DNA of 27,164 nucleotides. Origin: CBDDKS01 sp965230335 (GTDB lineage Bacteria > Pseudomonadota > Gammaproteobacteria > Enterobacterales > Kangiellaceae). Position numbers and translations under genes: made by a program. Location of the stretch: positions 1 through 27,164 of the forward strand of contig CBDDKS010000004.1 of assembly GCA_965230335.1 (NCBI GenBank), given 5' to 3'. Positions 20,220 to 27,164 of the stretch are shown here, one piece after another. The notes under the pieces are model-generated. The model was not told the origin of the DNA, searched no databases, and saw only the letters and a program-made list of their open reading frames with translations. Within the stretch, counting starts at the first letter, position 1. Each line of letters opens with the position of its first letter.

Positions 20220-22079
20220 TTAAAGTGAGGCAGTAAACTCAATTTTACCGCCTCTTTTTTCAATAAAAGATGTCCAGAAACCACTAGCACTTTGATGAAG
20301 TCCATCGTTTATATTATCCGTAGGATAAACCGATGTAATATGCACACCGTTCAGATCCACTGCATGATAAGACATAAATGTACTATCAATTACATCATAC
20401 TGATTTCTGTGAAAATCTGGATCAACCTCGTACAGCTCGTCAAATTGAACAAACCTGCTATCCTCTACCATGTCAGATAAAAACAGGAGATGTTTACTGG
20501 CATCATCTGACATCCATTTTACGCCCTGTGTTAAGGAGCTGTAAATCATGGTATCATCTTCGGTATCTATACCTTTATAGAATTTCTGCAGTTCTGATTT
20601 TAAATCTCTCTTAAAATCAACCAATGCAACTTCGTACTGATCACCACTACTACTAATATACCCTGGATATTCAAATTTCACGGTTTCAAATTGCCTAATA
20701 CTGCTATGACCCGCAGAGGATATTCTAACCTCAACAATCTTAGCAGAAAAAGGCTTCTCATCCAGTGTTGCAATATCAACGATACGCTCTATTACATCAT
20801 CTGCAGAAGGAAGATGTGCATTTTTTACTGTACGGCTATGATCTACCACCACGCCTATTTCTACACTATCTTGCTTTATAACATTTGTACCACAAGACCC
20901 CAATAATGATACACACATGATCAGTATAGCAATCATAGGCGCACCTGGAGGTCTATTATTATCTTCACGACTTGCTTTACCTCTGGCATATGCATCATCA
21001 ATAGAGGCCAACCCTGCTTTCAGTAGATCAGCTTTATCTAACCTTGTAGAACTCAACTCCCCATTAAACCGTACAATATCTCTATCTGCATTCAGCTTCT
21101 TTTGTTGCATCTCAACAGTTAAAGCATGATATTCATATTCTGCATTATCCGCAAACCGTTGATCTACCTCTTCAACTTGAAGCTCAACTTTAGCAAGATC
21201 TGAATTTAAATTTTTGATATCATCTTTAATTTTCTGCTTCATCCATCTAAATCTAAATATGTCCTGATGCTCGAAGTATTTGATGCCTAATAGACCGCCC
21301 GCCAATATAAAAACTGCTGAAACACCCATCAATCCTGCGAGTTGCGTACTATCTAAAACCGCATATCTCATGCAGAAGACAAATACAAAAATGGCACAAG
21401 GCACAAACATCCATGCAATCGCCATTCTTATCTTCTTATCAGCAACTGCCTTCCCGAAACCTAAATACGTGGCATTCACAATGACAGAAAGGAATAATGC
21501 TACTACCCATGCGGGTCCATTATCCAACAGGTGCGTATCAGAAAAAGCTTTTTGAATAAATGGTGTTTCTACAATACTGTGTAAAACGACGAATAGAATA
21601 ATAGCCTTTTTAGAATTCAAAAAATTCTCACGTTCATTGATATTCTTGTCAGGGTTCTGTCTGAAAAACTCTCCTTCTTGCGCATCTACCTCTCCAAATT
21701 CGGCATGCTTTGATGCTATATCATTCTCAATTTCTGCCTTAGTTGCCAAGATCGGCTCTAACTCAGCTCTTTCTTCATCAGAGGATGCATTTCGAGCTTT
21801 TTTTATTTCTCTAGCTTCATCCATAACACTTAAAACCCCTTCGTAAGTTTTGCTATCCGATTCAGCTTTGGAGAGTAGGTTTTTTAGGTTCTCAATAACT
21901 GCATCTGCAATGGCCGTAAACTCGGCAACGAAATTATCCTTGGCCGCTTTTACAGATTTTCCACTATATCCATATTTATGGGCTTGTGGTCGTGCCCATT
22001 TCAATAGACGTTCTGCAGTTTGTTTTAGGCTCTCTTGCACCTTTGTGTGCATCGATTGAAATAATGTCAGTAGTATCAT
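20220..22079 (-). CDS. Large membrane protein: coiled coils, TM core and C-terminal vWA-like domain
   Basis: This 619-residue protein appears to join two parts. Part one has a helical N-terminus (residues 1-150), four membrane helices (about 160-282: IILFVVLHSIVETPFIQKAF, VVALFLSVIVNATYLGFG, WMFVPCAIFVFVFCM, VSAVFILAGGLLGIKYF) and a coiled coil (about 290-365). Part two (about 383-619) begins like a lipoprotein (MIAILIMCVSLLGSCGTN) and continues as a vWA-like fold with VEIGVVVDHSRTV (MIDAS-type DxSxT) and LLFLSDMVEDS. The join falls at RPPGAPMIAIL in an unbroken frame. The lipoprotein-like stretch could be an internal start or simply a fifth membrane helix that puts the vWA domain outside the inner membrane. 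The start could be ATG 22079 or 22052 (MHTKVQE). The gene heads an operon. Unknown function. Confidence 0.7.
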   Translation of the reverse strand: MILLTLFQSMHTKVQESLKQTAERLLKWARPQAHKYGYSGKSVKAAKDNFVAEFTAIADAVIENLKNLLSKAESDSKTYEGVLSVMDEAREIKKARNASSDEERAELEPILATKAEIENDIASKHAEFGEVDAQEGEFFRQNPDKNINERENFLNSKKAIILFVVLHSIVETPFIQKAFSDTHLLDNGPAWVVALFLSVIVNATYLGFGKAVADKKIRMAIAWMFVPCAIFVFVFCMRYAVLDSTQLAGLMGVSAVFILAGGLLGIKYFEHQDIFRFRWMKQKIKDDIKNLNSDLAKVELQVEEVDQRFADNAEYEYHALTVEMQQKKLNADRDIVRFNGELSSTRLDKADLLKAGLASIDDAYARGKASREDNNRPPGAPMIAILIMCVSLLGSCGTNVIKQDSVEIGVVVDHSRTVKNAHLPSADDVIERIVDIATLDEKPFSAKIVEVRISSAGHSSIRQFETVKFEYPGYISSSGDQYEVALVDFKRDLKSELQKFYKGIDTEDDTMIYSSLTQGVKWMSDDASKHLLFLSDMVEDSRFVQFDELYEVDPDFHRNQYDVIDSTFMSYHAVDLNGVHITSVYPTDNINDGLHQSASGFWTSFIEKRGGKIEFTASL

Positions 22080-22202
22080 TAGTATCCCATTTTAATTACT
22101 AAAAAATATATCTTACACTACTATGACAATTTTATATTAAGTATCGCTGCCTTGTGTATGTCACTGACTTTCAATTAGTTATTTATCCGTTTTAGAGGTG
22201 GT

Positions 22203-22241
22203 AAAATTCCGTCGAAAACAATTATATTTGGACGGAATTTT
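22203..22241 (+). promoter_or_regulatory. Promoter flanked by an 11-bp perfect inverted repeat (XRE operator)
   Basis: AAAATTCCGTC (22203-22213) and GACGGAATTTT (22231-22241) enclose an exact -7 box TATATTTG (22223-22230). The start codon is at 22260. Binding of a dimer across both arms would cover the promoter, so autorepression by the XRE protein is likely. Confidence 0.75.
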
Positions 22242-22259
22242 CCGCATAAAAAACCTCAT

Positions 22260-23519
22260 ATGCCTAAAAGCAATAACCTGACATCTCCTAACAAGATAAT
22301 GCAAAAGATTTTAAATCACGTGAATGAACATGGTCTATCAAAGGAAGATTTTGCAAAATTGACTGGAACGTCAAAAGGACATCTAACTTCTGGTAAAAAT
22401 TACTTTCCCAGTGAAAACACTAGGCAGGAAATTCTCCCAAAACGTATGGCTGGGTTAATTTATCTCGCTACAGGAATTAATCCTAAAAAACTTTTGTTAG
22501 ACAAAATTGATGAGGATAGGCTTCTAGAAGGTGTGTCAGATTCACAAAAGAATAAACTATTTACGTCCAAATTTGTCGATGAAATTAGCAAGTTTCATTC
22601 TAAAGATGTCAATCTCAAAGTCATTAACTTACCTCTGAATACTGATACATCTAAATACAATGAGCACTATTTAGAGGATATAGAGAAACACTATGAAGGT
22701 GCAAAAAAATCGATATCCGTTGTAGAGACATTGTTCAAGGGGAATAACAAAAATCCAGTTGGAAACCTAACTGGTTATAAAGAAGCGCATAAGGAGTTAT
22801 TTGAAATAATTGAAAATAAATTAGACGGCATTAAGCAGAAGTATTCTCATTTAAGTCTAGAAGATAGAAAGAAGAAATTTAAATATACGCGCATTCTATG
22901 TTTGTCACAAAGCAATAGTCTGCATAAAAAAGACAAACGCCATGAGAAAGAAAGTGCCTTCTTGCTTGAAGTGTCCGCTGAGGTTCTTTTACATTTAAAC
23001 AACTGTCTAAAAGAATATGGAGATTATTGTCATTTTTATATTTCTCCATTTTCCAGGTTTCGGCATCAATGTTTAATAGATGATGATATTCTTTTGACTG
23101 AGGATTATATAAAAATAGATGATTGCATCGTTCCTGATGAAATATTCGTGGACGACCTATCATTGTCTAAAGACGATGGTTTAAAAAATCTCAAAGACAT
23201 ATTCACTAAGCTTGTAAAAATATCCGATGGAAACATTAAAATAACAAAGAAAACTATAAGTAAATCAAGCTTGGAAAGAATTAAACTGAATCTCGAAAAT
23301 CGAATAGAGGGAAGGAAAATATACCGCTCCTTATTTGATATAAAAATCAATCGTTTGTATGTTAAAAATAAAGGAGAACTAAATGAAGAAAAGCAATTAT
23401 TGGCCGAAAAAGAGCGCAAACATCTTCTCAAATTCGTTGATAATACAGATGTCCACCTTTCCAATCAGCTTGACAATGTCATAGAAAAATTGTATTACTA
23501 TAATAATAATCAAAAATAA
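22260..23519 (+). CDS. XRE-type regulator with C-terminal sensor-like (PLD-like/DUF5919-type) domain
   Basis: This 419-residue protein starts with an HTH (residues 12-45: KIMQKILNHVNEHGLSKEDF, AKLTGTSKGHLTSGK) in a slightly longer DNA-binding domain to about residue 85. Residues 130-300 resemble the phospholipase-D-like sensor domain found behind HTHs in many bacteria: HYLEDIEKHYEGAKKSISVV, then FKYTRILCLSQSNSLHKKDK, EVLLHLNNCLKEYGDYCHFY, FSRFRHQCLIDDDILLTED. The HKD catalytic motif is absent, as in these sensors. The C-terminus (300-419) is helical and highly charged. The inverted-repeat promoter 19 bases upstream argues for autoregulation. The gene diverges from the vWA operon across 180 bases and may control both. 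The sensor-domain match is from pattern only. Confidence 0.7.
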   Translation: MPKSNNLTSPNKIMQKILNHVNEHGLSKEDFAKLTGTSKGHLTSGKNYFPSENTRQEILPKRMAGLIYLATGINPKKLLLDKIDEDRLLEGVSDSQKNKLFTSKFVDEISKFHSKDVNLKVINLPLNTDTSKYNEHYLEDIEKHYEGAKKSISVVETLFKGNNKNPVGNLTGYKEAHKELFEIIENKLDGIKQKYSHLSLEDRKKKFKYTRILCLSQSNSLHKKDKRHEKESAFLLEVSAEVLLHLNNCLKEYGDYCHFYISPFSRFRHQCLIDDDILLTEDYIKIDDCIVPDEIFVDDLSLSKDDGLKNLKDIFTKLVKISDGNIKITKKTISKSSLERIKLNLENRIEGRKIYRSLFDIKINRLYVKNKGELNEEKQLLAEKERKHLLKFVDNTDVHLSNQLDNVIEKLYYYNNNQK

Positions 23520-23520
23520 T

Positions 23521-23751
23521 ATGAATAAAAACAGTCAATATCCTTTGGAAGGAAACGACATGAAAAAGAAATTAGACAAAAGCTACAATGAACTATCTGG
23601 CGCAGATAGAGCTTATCATTATCATGATTTTCATCAAAAGTATGTACATCCAATGGTAACGTCGAGAATAGCTACGCCTTTACCAAGTAGCGAAGAACGA
23701 GATGAAATGTATGAGAACTATCTTAAAGAAATATATTGCGAGCCAGATTAA
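23521..23751 (+). CDS. Small soluble protein, function unknown
   Basis: It follows the XRE gene with a one-base gap, so it is co-transcribed. From ATG 23521 it has 76 residues. A second start at ATG 23560 (MKKKLDKSYNELSG) has AAGGA seven bases before it and is the better ribosome site, giving 63 residues. The sequence is polar with SGADRAYHYHDFHQKYVHPM, which is rich in His and Tyr, and an acidic end (ERDEMYENYLKEIYCEPD). There is no membrane segment or known motif. It could be an accessory or antidote of the XRE protein. I cannot assign a family. Confidence 0.5.
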   Translation: MNKNSQYPLEGNDMKKKLDKSYNELSGADRAYHYHDFHQKYVHPMVTSRIATPLPSSEERDEMYENYLKEIYCEPD

Positions 23752-23774
23752 AGCATACCTCAAATACCTGTAAA

Positions 23775-24098
23775 CTAGATAAACCACATCACACCATACA
23801 CCTTATCAGTTTGATCTTGAACATTATCGGAGTAATTCAACTTAGCTCTATGGGCTAAGTTCTTATCTAGAAATTCTATATCGCTGTGGCTCTCTAATTC
23901 AAAATAGTACCTTCCTATTTGTTGCTGACTTTCTTTATCATTTGAAAATTCAAAAATCACACCCATTGGTGAAACGGGGTACATAATACCTGGCGTTTTC
24001 TTATCGTAATAATTTGGGTTTCGTTGTAAAAACTCTTCGTCAATTTTTGCTTTAAAATGACTTACGAGGTCTTGCTTTTCAATCTTTACTATTTCCAT
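23775..24098 (-). CDS. Unknown protein downstream of the coupling protein gene
   Basis: This 107-residue soluble protein, ATG at 24098, lies 53 bases after the coupling-protein stop on the same strand, so it is probably the last gene of the mob operon. It has a compact alpha/beta look: IVKIEKQDLVSHFKAKIDEE, a central MYPVSPMGVIFEFSNDKESQ, IGRYYFELESHSDIEFLD, then KVYGVMWFI at the end. There are no cysteines, no signal peptide and no known catalytic motif. It converges with the 76-residue gene, with a 23-base gap. I do not recognise the family. It may act in transfer or in protection of the host cell. Confidence 0.6.
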   Translation of the reverse strand: MEIVKIEKQDLVSHFKAKIDEEFLQRNPNYYDKKTPGIMYPVSPMGVIFEFSNDKESQQQIGRYYFELESHSDIEFLDKNLAHRAKLNYSDNVQDQTDKVYGVMWFI

Positions 24099-24151
24099 CC
24101 TTTAATTTATTTGAAAAATTACGCCTCTTCACTTACAAAAGCAAATGCTAG

Positions 24152-25666
24152 TCATAAATCTTCCAATTTCCGCTCTACAAGTTTTTGATCAAAGCCTGCC
24201 CGAATATAATTTCTATCCTTATAAAAGGACGGAAACGTGATGATATAGGACTCTGTGATATAGTCTATGTCCTTTAAATCTTTTTCGCTTTCAGGTTTAT
24301 CGGTATTTTTTACGCCCCCTGGGGAGAGATCCATGACCATTGATGGTGTAATGGCATATTCTTCGCGCTCGATGTAGTATGGTTTGCCATCCACACTTGT
24401 CGTTTGTATGCGCTTATAGACCTTTGATGAAGTCTTTGAGAAGTAATCCAAGGTACTATGTGAAGATGAATTACACATAACCTTCGTACTTAAATTATTC
24501 ATCAAGCTATCAACAGTCGCTTGATGGCGGTTTCCATCGATCAATGCCAAATAATTATCAACCGATTGAGATATCAATACTGTAATCCCTAATTTTGAGC
24601 GCCCTGTACTTAGCCATTTCATCAATTTTTGATCTACGAAATAGTGTGCTTCATCAATTAGAAATACTATTGGGCGCGGTGATAAATTCAGATCTCTTTT
24701 TTCTACTGCAGAGGTCATCAAGTGCAAATAGACAGATTGAATAATCCCCCCTACCACGCCAAGACCCAATACGGGGTAATTAATCAAAACTATACTCCCC
24801 TCTTTCATAATATTCTTAGGCAATAATTCATCAGATACCCTACCTACCATTGCTTCATTTAGAATTGGTGAGTCTAGAAACAAACCAATTATCCCGTAAA
24901 AAATTTCTCTAATAATCGACAATGTTCGTTCTGAAATAGTACGAAAATCGGTTGTGATATACCGCAGTACTCTTACTATACGCTCATGTTTAAAGGATCC
25001 TTCATCTTCAAAAACGGTATAATGTTTGGCGCTCGTTATCAGGCTTTCCAAAAATTTAAACTCAACTGTTTTAGAAGATCCATCCTTCTCGCTCGATATC
25101 GTCTTTTTATTTGTTTCCGAAAAGCGCTGTTGAAATAGTTCTCCTGCAACTTTATCAATATTGGAAAAACTAACATCTTTCTTTGTAACCTGTAGAAGCG
25201 TAATAATATTAAATAAAAGCCTAGCCACAGCTCTATCCCAAAATGGATCACTAGACTGCCCCCCTCCTGTACCCGCTATTCTGGATGCTGTTTTAGAAAT
25301 AGAAAGCAATACTGATACTATATTTTGAACATCCTCGCCCTGATCAGACATATATTTTAGAGGATCAAAGCATAAACCAGAACCAGGTTCAAACATGATC
25401 GGCTCATTACGTCCAGATGCCTTTGCAATTTTCTCCCATCGTTCTTTTTCGTCTGTCTTGGCAATAGGCACTACAATTGAATATCCCTGATCGGCAAATC
25501 TCAGGCTCAAGAGTTGCGCCATACCGCTTGTCTTTCCACTACCAGAAGCCCCTAGAATACTGAAATTTTGTGTACAGTCCTGTAATGTAAAAGGATGTGG
25601 TGTATCTGTCTCCGCATCAAAAAGCGTAAAAACTGTATCGGATAAAGACCATGTTTCTTTAATCAT
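24152..25666 (-). CDS. VirD4/TraD-like type IV coupling protein (soluble form)
   Basis: This 504-residue P-loop ATPase brings the relaxase-DNA complex to the transfer channel. Walker A is GASGSGKTS (residues 39-47). The Walker B region is RPIVFLIDEAHYFVDQKLMK (about 338-357), followed by the conserved GRSKLGITVLISQS sensor stretch. The C-terminal part includes LSTKVMCNSSSHSTLDYFSK, typical of TraG/TraD C-terminal domains. No N-terminal membrane helices are present, so it is the short soluble class known on some mobilizable elements. It would have to dock to the channel of a co-resident conjugative element. It lies 53 bases downstream of the relaxase gene in the mob operon. No VirB/Trb genes are in the window. 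Confidence 0.85.
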   Translation of the reverse strand: MIKETWSLSDTVFTLFDAETDTPHPFTLQDCTQNFSILGASGSGKTSGMAQLLSLRFADQGYSIVVPIAKTDEKERWEKIAKASGRNEPIMFEPGSGLCFDPLKYMSDQGEDVQNIVSVLLSISKTASRIAGTGGGQSSDPFWDRAVARLLFNIITLLQVTKKDVSFSNIDKVAGELFQQRFSETNKKTISSEKDGSSKTVEFKFLESLITSAKHYTVFEDEGSFKHERIVRVLRYITTDFRTISERTLSIIREIFYGIIGLFLDSPILNEAMVGRVSDELLPKNIMKEGSIVLINYPVLGLGVVGGIIQSVYLHLMTSAVEKRDLNLSPRPIVFLIDEAHYFVDQKLMKWLSTGRSKLGITVLISQSVDNYLALIDGNRHQATVDSLMNNLSTKVMCNSSSHSTLDYFSKTSSKVYKRIQTTSVDGKPYYIEREEYAITPSMVMDLSPGGVKNTDKPESEKDLKDIDYITESYIITFPSFYKDRNYIRAGFDQKLVERKLEDL

Positions 25667-25719
25667 ATTCGCCTATTTACAGGTAAATATACCAATCCAA
25701 ACACAATAGAGTTAAGGAA

Positions 25720-27164
25720 TTAATGAGGTTCAGGAGGATCTATGCCTCGATCTCTTTTTTGCTCGTATTCCCTGATCTTACGCTCTTGAACTTGTTTATT
25801 GCGTTCAAGCTCCTGATCATCCAACCGCTTTAATTCCTCTGCTTTTTCTTCTTTTGAATATTTCATCAAAAGAGACTCTTTATAGTTTTTGCGCTCTTCT
25901 TCTTGGCGTAGTTTATGATTGGACAGCTCAGTTTGGATTCTTGCTTTTGATAAGGCAATAGACTGTTCTAAGGCTTCTCTTTCCGTATTCAACCGTTGCA
26001 GTTTGGACTTCTTAAAAATACCTTTGGTATGCCCAATTTCATTGCTTATTTCTTTTAGCCGGCTCTGCTGTTCTCTTAGTTTTTCTTCTGCTATATATTT
26101 TGATTTTAAGCTGTTCAGATCATTCGTTTGACTACGACCATACTCTCCCATTTTTTCATTGATCACTTTACCAATCAACAATTCAGCAACATTGAGGTAA
26201 TGACTATGATCTGCATACCCTCTAGCAGATGACTTTTCTTCATCTTCATCCTTTTTGATTGGAGCTTCGGGTTGGACTTGCGTTGACTCAGCCTTACGAT
26301 TTTCCTGTCTTTGATCAACATTTTGCGCATCAGGAAGATTGGCTACATCAATACTAGACACTCTATGATCCAGATCCTCTTGATTAACGTCGCTAAGAAC
26401 CTGGTTAAGATTATAAATACTTCCATCTTGGCTAACGATCACTAAAGTAGATTTATCACCTTTGGCTAAAACATAGCCCTCACTATTCAGAGCCGATTTA
26501 AAGGACTTTCCATTATCTGATAATTGATACAGCTGAAGCACATCTTGTTTAACCAAATCAATTTTCTTATCCACCCTCGTTTCTTGTGTGCTCATCTGTT
26601 TTTGACCTCTCTCCTGCTCTTCTTTTTGTTGCGCACCTTCTATACTAGCATCCTCTACCTTTTTTTGCCAATTTTGATGATACGCATCGCGATCAAAGTG
26701 TTTCAACTCTTCTGAAACCTCTTTAGCCAATCGCAGATCTTCTAGTGTCGATAATCTTTCTTTTATGTCCTTAGCGCGTTGTCCTTTAAGCTGTCTGCTC
26801 AAACTATGGATATCACCATTTTGATCAACCAGGACATACCCTCTCCTATCGCCTTTAGCTAAAACATAACCCTCTTTCTCTAAAGCGTCTTTAAATTCAA
26901 CACCATTATCAAAACTGGAATACAGCTCTTGCACTTTTTCAGCTCTGGCTACTTTGTCCTCTTTGTGTTTGATAATTTTATCCTTATTGCTATCGATCTT
27001 TCGTTCCTGGTTATTCTCTACCCGCTTTTCACAATAGATTTTACCGCGATCTTTTTCATAAGCCTCAGCCCATTCTGAGAGCACCAAATGATCTTTATAT
27101 ACCTTTGCTGTTTTTCCTGTCTCTGGATGGATAAGGTTAACAATGACATGGATATGATCATGGT
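25720..27164 (-). CDS. Relaxase, remainder (histidine motif, two tandem repeats, coiled-coil tail)
   Basis: The frame enters at base 27162 with HDHIHVIVNLIHPETGK, the end of the HxD..HxHxHV.VN relaxase motif III; an internal ATG at 27087 is not the real start. Two repeats of about 47 residues follow (26934-26791 and 26538-26398), each with SxDNGxxFKxAL, then EGYVLAKGD and a G.I..L end, a pattern known from the C-terminal half of some relaxases. The last 170 residues are a long charged coiled coil (KSKLQRLNTEREALEQSIAL, LRQEEERKNYKESL). Together with bases 1-360 the protein would be about 600 residues. It is followed by the coupling protein gene. The catalytic part is split by the window ends only. 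Confidence 0.9.
   Translation of the reverse strand, partial: HDHIHVIVNLIHPETGKTAKVYKDHLVLSEWAEAYEKDRGKIYCEKRVENNQERKIDSNKDKIIKHKEDKVARAEKVQELYSSFDNGVEFKDALEKEGYVLAKGDRRGYVLVDQNGDIHSLSRQLKGQRAKDIKERLSTLEDLRLAKEVSEELKHFDRDAYHQNWQKKVEDASIEGAQQKEEQERGQKQMSTQETRVDKKIDLVKQDVLQLYQLSDNGKSFKSALNSEGYVLAKGDKSTLVIVSQDGSIYNLNQVLSDVNQEDLDHRVSSIDVANLPDAQNVDQRQENRKAESTQVQPEAPIKKDEDEEKSSARGYADHSHYLNVAELLIGKVINEKMGEYGRSQTNDLNSLKSKYIAEEKLREQQSRLKEISNEIGHTKGIFKKSKLQRLNTEREALEQSIALSKARIQTELSNHKLRQEEERKNYKESLLMKYSKEEKAEELKRLDDQELERNKQVQERKIREYEQKRDRGIDPPEPH

Noticed and set aside
18862..25666. Search for a complete type IV secretion system (VirB4, VirB6, VirB8-10)
   Set aside because: Only a coupling protein and relaxase were found. 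The membrane proteins at 19455-22079 lack VirB-type motifs.

Overview
The window looks like an almost complete mobilizable plasmid of about 27 kb from a member of the Bacteroidota, cut open inside its relaxase gene. Bases 1-360 (minus strand) encode the relaxase N-terminus. Bases 25720-27164 (minus strand) encode the rest, beginning in the middle of the metal-binding histidine motif. Signs of a Bacteroidota host are AT-rich DNA, several exact TAnnTTTG -7 promoter boxes (rep, parA, resolvase, XRE gene), a GLPGLI-family protein and a carboxypeptidase-regulatory-domain/outer-membrane-barrel protein. Some backbone parts (relaxase N-terminus, DUF3768, CCDC90/DUF1640-like protein, N6-methylase-like protein) resemble families I know mainly from proteobacterial plasmids, so the plasmid appears mosaic.

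Layout. (1) 1-814: mobC, the relaxase start and a cluster of three hairpins that is a good oriT candidate. (2) 815-2334: a decayed region with an acyl-CoA dehydrogenase pseudogene, a C-terminal primase remnant and a probable 31-residue membrane peptide gene with its own terminator. (3) 2335-6394: CCDC90-like protein, CHC2/Toprim primase, ribbon-helix-helix protein and ParA, a winged-helix protein, a possible small RNA, and a dense array of ACTGTA-type sites in front of a KfrA-like HTH/coiled-coil gene. (4) 7016-8387: iteron origin with a DnaA box and a RepA-type initiator. (5) 8513-10241: a membrane protein, an orphan Cas2-like protein and a serine resolvase. (6) 10250-14152: a four-gene operon of two paralogous small exported proteins ending in VGDC, then a GLPGLI protein and an outer-membrane barrel. 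A hairpin follows each small gene. (7) 14153-16495: long non-coding leader with a 115-bp terminal-inverted-repeat element, an XRE regulator and an alpha-helical repeat protein. (8) 16628-18520: a more GC-rich module (methylase-like protein without an NPPY motif, unknown protein, strongly structured leader, DUF3768). (9) 18610-22079: small membrane protein, acidic protein, membrane protein and a 619-residue membrane/coiled-coil/vWA-like protein. (10) 22260-27164: XRE sensor-type regulator with a palindromic operator, small unknowns, a VirD4-like coupling protein and the bulk of the relaxase.

How it fits together: RepA and the iterons replicate the plasmid, ParA with the RHH protein (and perhaps the KfrA-like protein) partition it, and the resolvase probably resolves dimers. 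MobC, the relaxase and the coupling protein mobilize it through a transfer channel supplied elsewhere, since no VirB-type genes are present. The most unusual cargo is the operon of small Cys-terminal exported proteins with its dedicated outer-membrane partners. The most unusual non-coding features are the structured leader at 17905-18048, the candidate small RNA at 5702-5775 and the shared-operator network around 3650-6370.
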